Positions 9,272 through 9,656 of a DNA stretch of 9,656 bases are shown in pieces; the first letter of the stretch is position 1, and each line of letters opens with the position of its first letter. The notes beneath the pieces are model-generated. The model ran no database searches. It was not told where the DNA came from and was given only the letters and a program-made list of their open reading frames with translations. Source of the DNA: JBCDBY01 sp039182715 (lineage in GTDB: Bacteria; Planctomycetota; PLA2); NCBI GenBank assembly GCA_039182715.1, contig JBCDBY010000172.1, positions 1 to 9,656 on the forward strand, in the 5' to 3' direction. A program made the position numbers and the translations under genes.

Positions 9272-9300
9272 CCCGCGCGGTCATGAATCATGCAGGCTAG
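9272..9300 (-). repeat. Right terminal inverted repeat of the MITE-like element
   Basis: Reverse complement of the left repeat with two mismatches, ending CATGCAGGCTAG on the plus strand. Similarity stops abruptly on both the inner and the outer side, as expected for a transposon end. Confidence 0.8.
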
Positions 9301-9307
9301 TACGCGC

Positions 9308-9319
9308 GGCGGCGCCGCC
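9308..9319. repeat. 12-bp perfect GC palindrome after a stop codon
   Basis: GGCGGCGCCGCC lies directly after the stop of the 88-residue gene (minus strand) and 7 bp from the MITE-like element. It has no loop and no T-run, so it is not a standard intrinsic terminator; it may be a remnant of one or chance in GC-rich DNA. Confidence 0.4.
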
Positions 9320-9586
9320 CTATTCGCCTTGGGGATCGTGCCGGTGCATCACCTCGTGAAAGCGCGCCTTGAACGCCTCCCAGCTTGAAGCGATGCCGCC
9401 TTTGGTTGCCGCCCACTCGTCCTCGGTCTGGTCTCGCAACGCGACGAGCCGGTCGTGGAGGTGGTCGTACTCGTCGATCAGCTCCTTCTTGACGTCGCCC
9501 AGCTCCAGCTTGGCCAGGCTCGCCTTGACCTCGAGCTCCCCCATGGCGCGCTGCATCGATTCGATGAAGGTCTGCTTCTCTTCCAT
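9320..9586 (-). CDS. Small charged helical (probable coiled-coil) protein
   Basis: Eighty-eight residues, highly charged and without glycine or proline until residue 63, apart from two glycines (16 and 30), so predicted almost entirely alpha-helical. The core MGELEVKASLAKLELGDVKKELIDEYDHLHDRLVALRDQ shows heptad-like hydrophobic spacing, followed by DEWAATKGGIASSWEAFKARFHEV, an amphipathic helix. It has no signal peptide and no cysteines, so a soluble cytoplasmic protein is likely. The pattern of K/E-rich helix plus W-containing repeats (DEWAATKGGI, SSWEAFKARF) recalls small sll1863-like stress-associated proteins, but this is a resemblance of style only. The ATG is preceded by a G-rich GTGGGG stretch. 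It lies 27 bp downstream of the probable end of another minus-strand gene, so the two may share a transcript. Confidence 0.75.
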   Translation of the reverse strand: MEEKQTFIESMQRAMGELEVKASLAKLELGDVKKELIDEYDHLHDRLVALRDQTEDEWAATKGGIASSWEAFKARFHEVMHRHDPQGE

Positions 9587-9613
9587 GGCCCCACTCTACG
9601 ATCTTGGACGCAA

Positions 9614-9656
9614 TCAGTCGCCGAGGCGCGCGTCGGGGCCGTAGACCGCGAGCAGA
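9614..9656 (-). CDS. C-terminal fragment of a gene cut by the window edge
   Basis: On the minus strand the frame LLAVYGPDARLGD followed by TGA (stop at 9614-9616) is open to the edge. The composition is protein-like and the stop is 27 bp before the start of the 88-residue gene on the same strand, as in a co-transcribed pair. Thirteen residues are too few to identify a family. Confidence 0.35.
   Translation of the reverse strand, partial: LLAVYGPDARLGD

Larger units (their letters stand above)
9032..9300. mobile_element. MITE-like non-autonomous element with 29-bp terminal inverted repeats
   Basis: The 269-bp segment is bounded by inverted repeats that match at 27 of 29 positions and begin and end with CTAG. 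CTAG is its own reverse complement, so it could be part of the repeats or a 4-bp target duplication; in the latter case the element is 9036-9296 with 25-bp repeats. It fills almost the whole space between two minus-strand genes. No transposase or transposase fragment is recognisable inside. The interior holds a 19-bp tandem duplication and little else. Without a transposase it would need to be mobilised in trans by an insertion sequence with matching ends; IS5-type (known to favour YTAR targets) and IS1380-type elements are candidates to test, not identifications. Confidence 0.75.

Noticed and set aside
9046..9291. 81-residue minus-strand frame spanning the MITE-like element
   Set aside because: It starts and ends within the inverted repeats and includes the tandem duplication; the translation shows no transposase motif and a disordered charged composition.
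9308..9319. Intrinsic terminator after the 88-residue gene
   Set aside because: The palindrome has no loop and no following T-run on the minus strand.

Overview
This is a GC-rich bacterial window with eight supported protein genes: one is cut by the left edge, and a short partial reading frame is cut by the right edge. The best guess for the organism is Planctomycetota. The evidence is a transmembrane Ser/Thr kinase fused to WD40 repeats through a WEWRYL-type linker, joined to an ECF-like sigma factor of the Sigma70_ECF/TIGR02999 type. Acidobacteriota or Myxococcota cannot be excluded from sequence reading alone.

Layout. From 1 to 3194 (+) a kinase-WD40 receptor runs directly into a sigma factor gene, with overlapping ends and probable translational coupling. 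From 3157 to 3675 (-) lies a small MerC-type membrane protein whose end overlaps the end of the sigma gene. A 113-bp divergent spacer (3676-3788) holds good ribosome binding sites for both flanking genes and a perfect inverted repeat. A putative lipoprotein of unknown function follows (3789-4484, +). It faces a 719-residue membrane-anchored protein with a carboxypeptidase-regulatory-like domain, further predicted beta domains and a C-terminal PDZ domain (4486-6645, -). After a 50-bp divergent spacer comes a glutamine-dependent asparagine synthetase homologue (6696-8516, +). It faces a small two-helix membrane protein (8518 to about 9027, -). Immediately upstream of that gene sits a 269-bp element with 29-bp near-perfect terminal inverted repeats and no transposase, a MITE-like insertion (9032-9300). 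Beyond it are a small helical, probably coiled-coil protein (9320-9586, -) and the likely C-terminus of another minus-strand gene at the edge.

How the parts relate. The clearest functional unit is the kinase and sigma factor. The sigma factor has PTALVNE where ordinary ECF sigmas carry an acidic DAED-type region 2.2, which suggests control by phosphorylation rather than by an anti-sigma factor. The other genes look like individually expressed loci packed tightly: three convergent gene ends are separated by 1 bp or overlap. The most notable unlabelled structure is the MITE-like element, whose left end lies 4 bp from a start codon and supplies extra in-frame ATGs to that gene.
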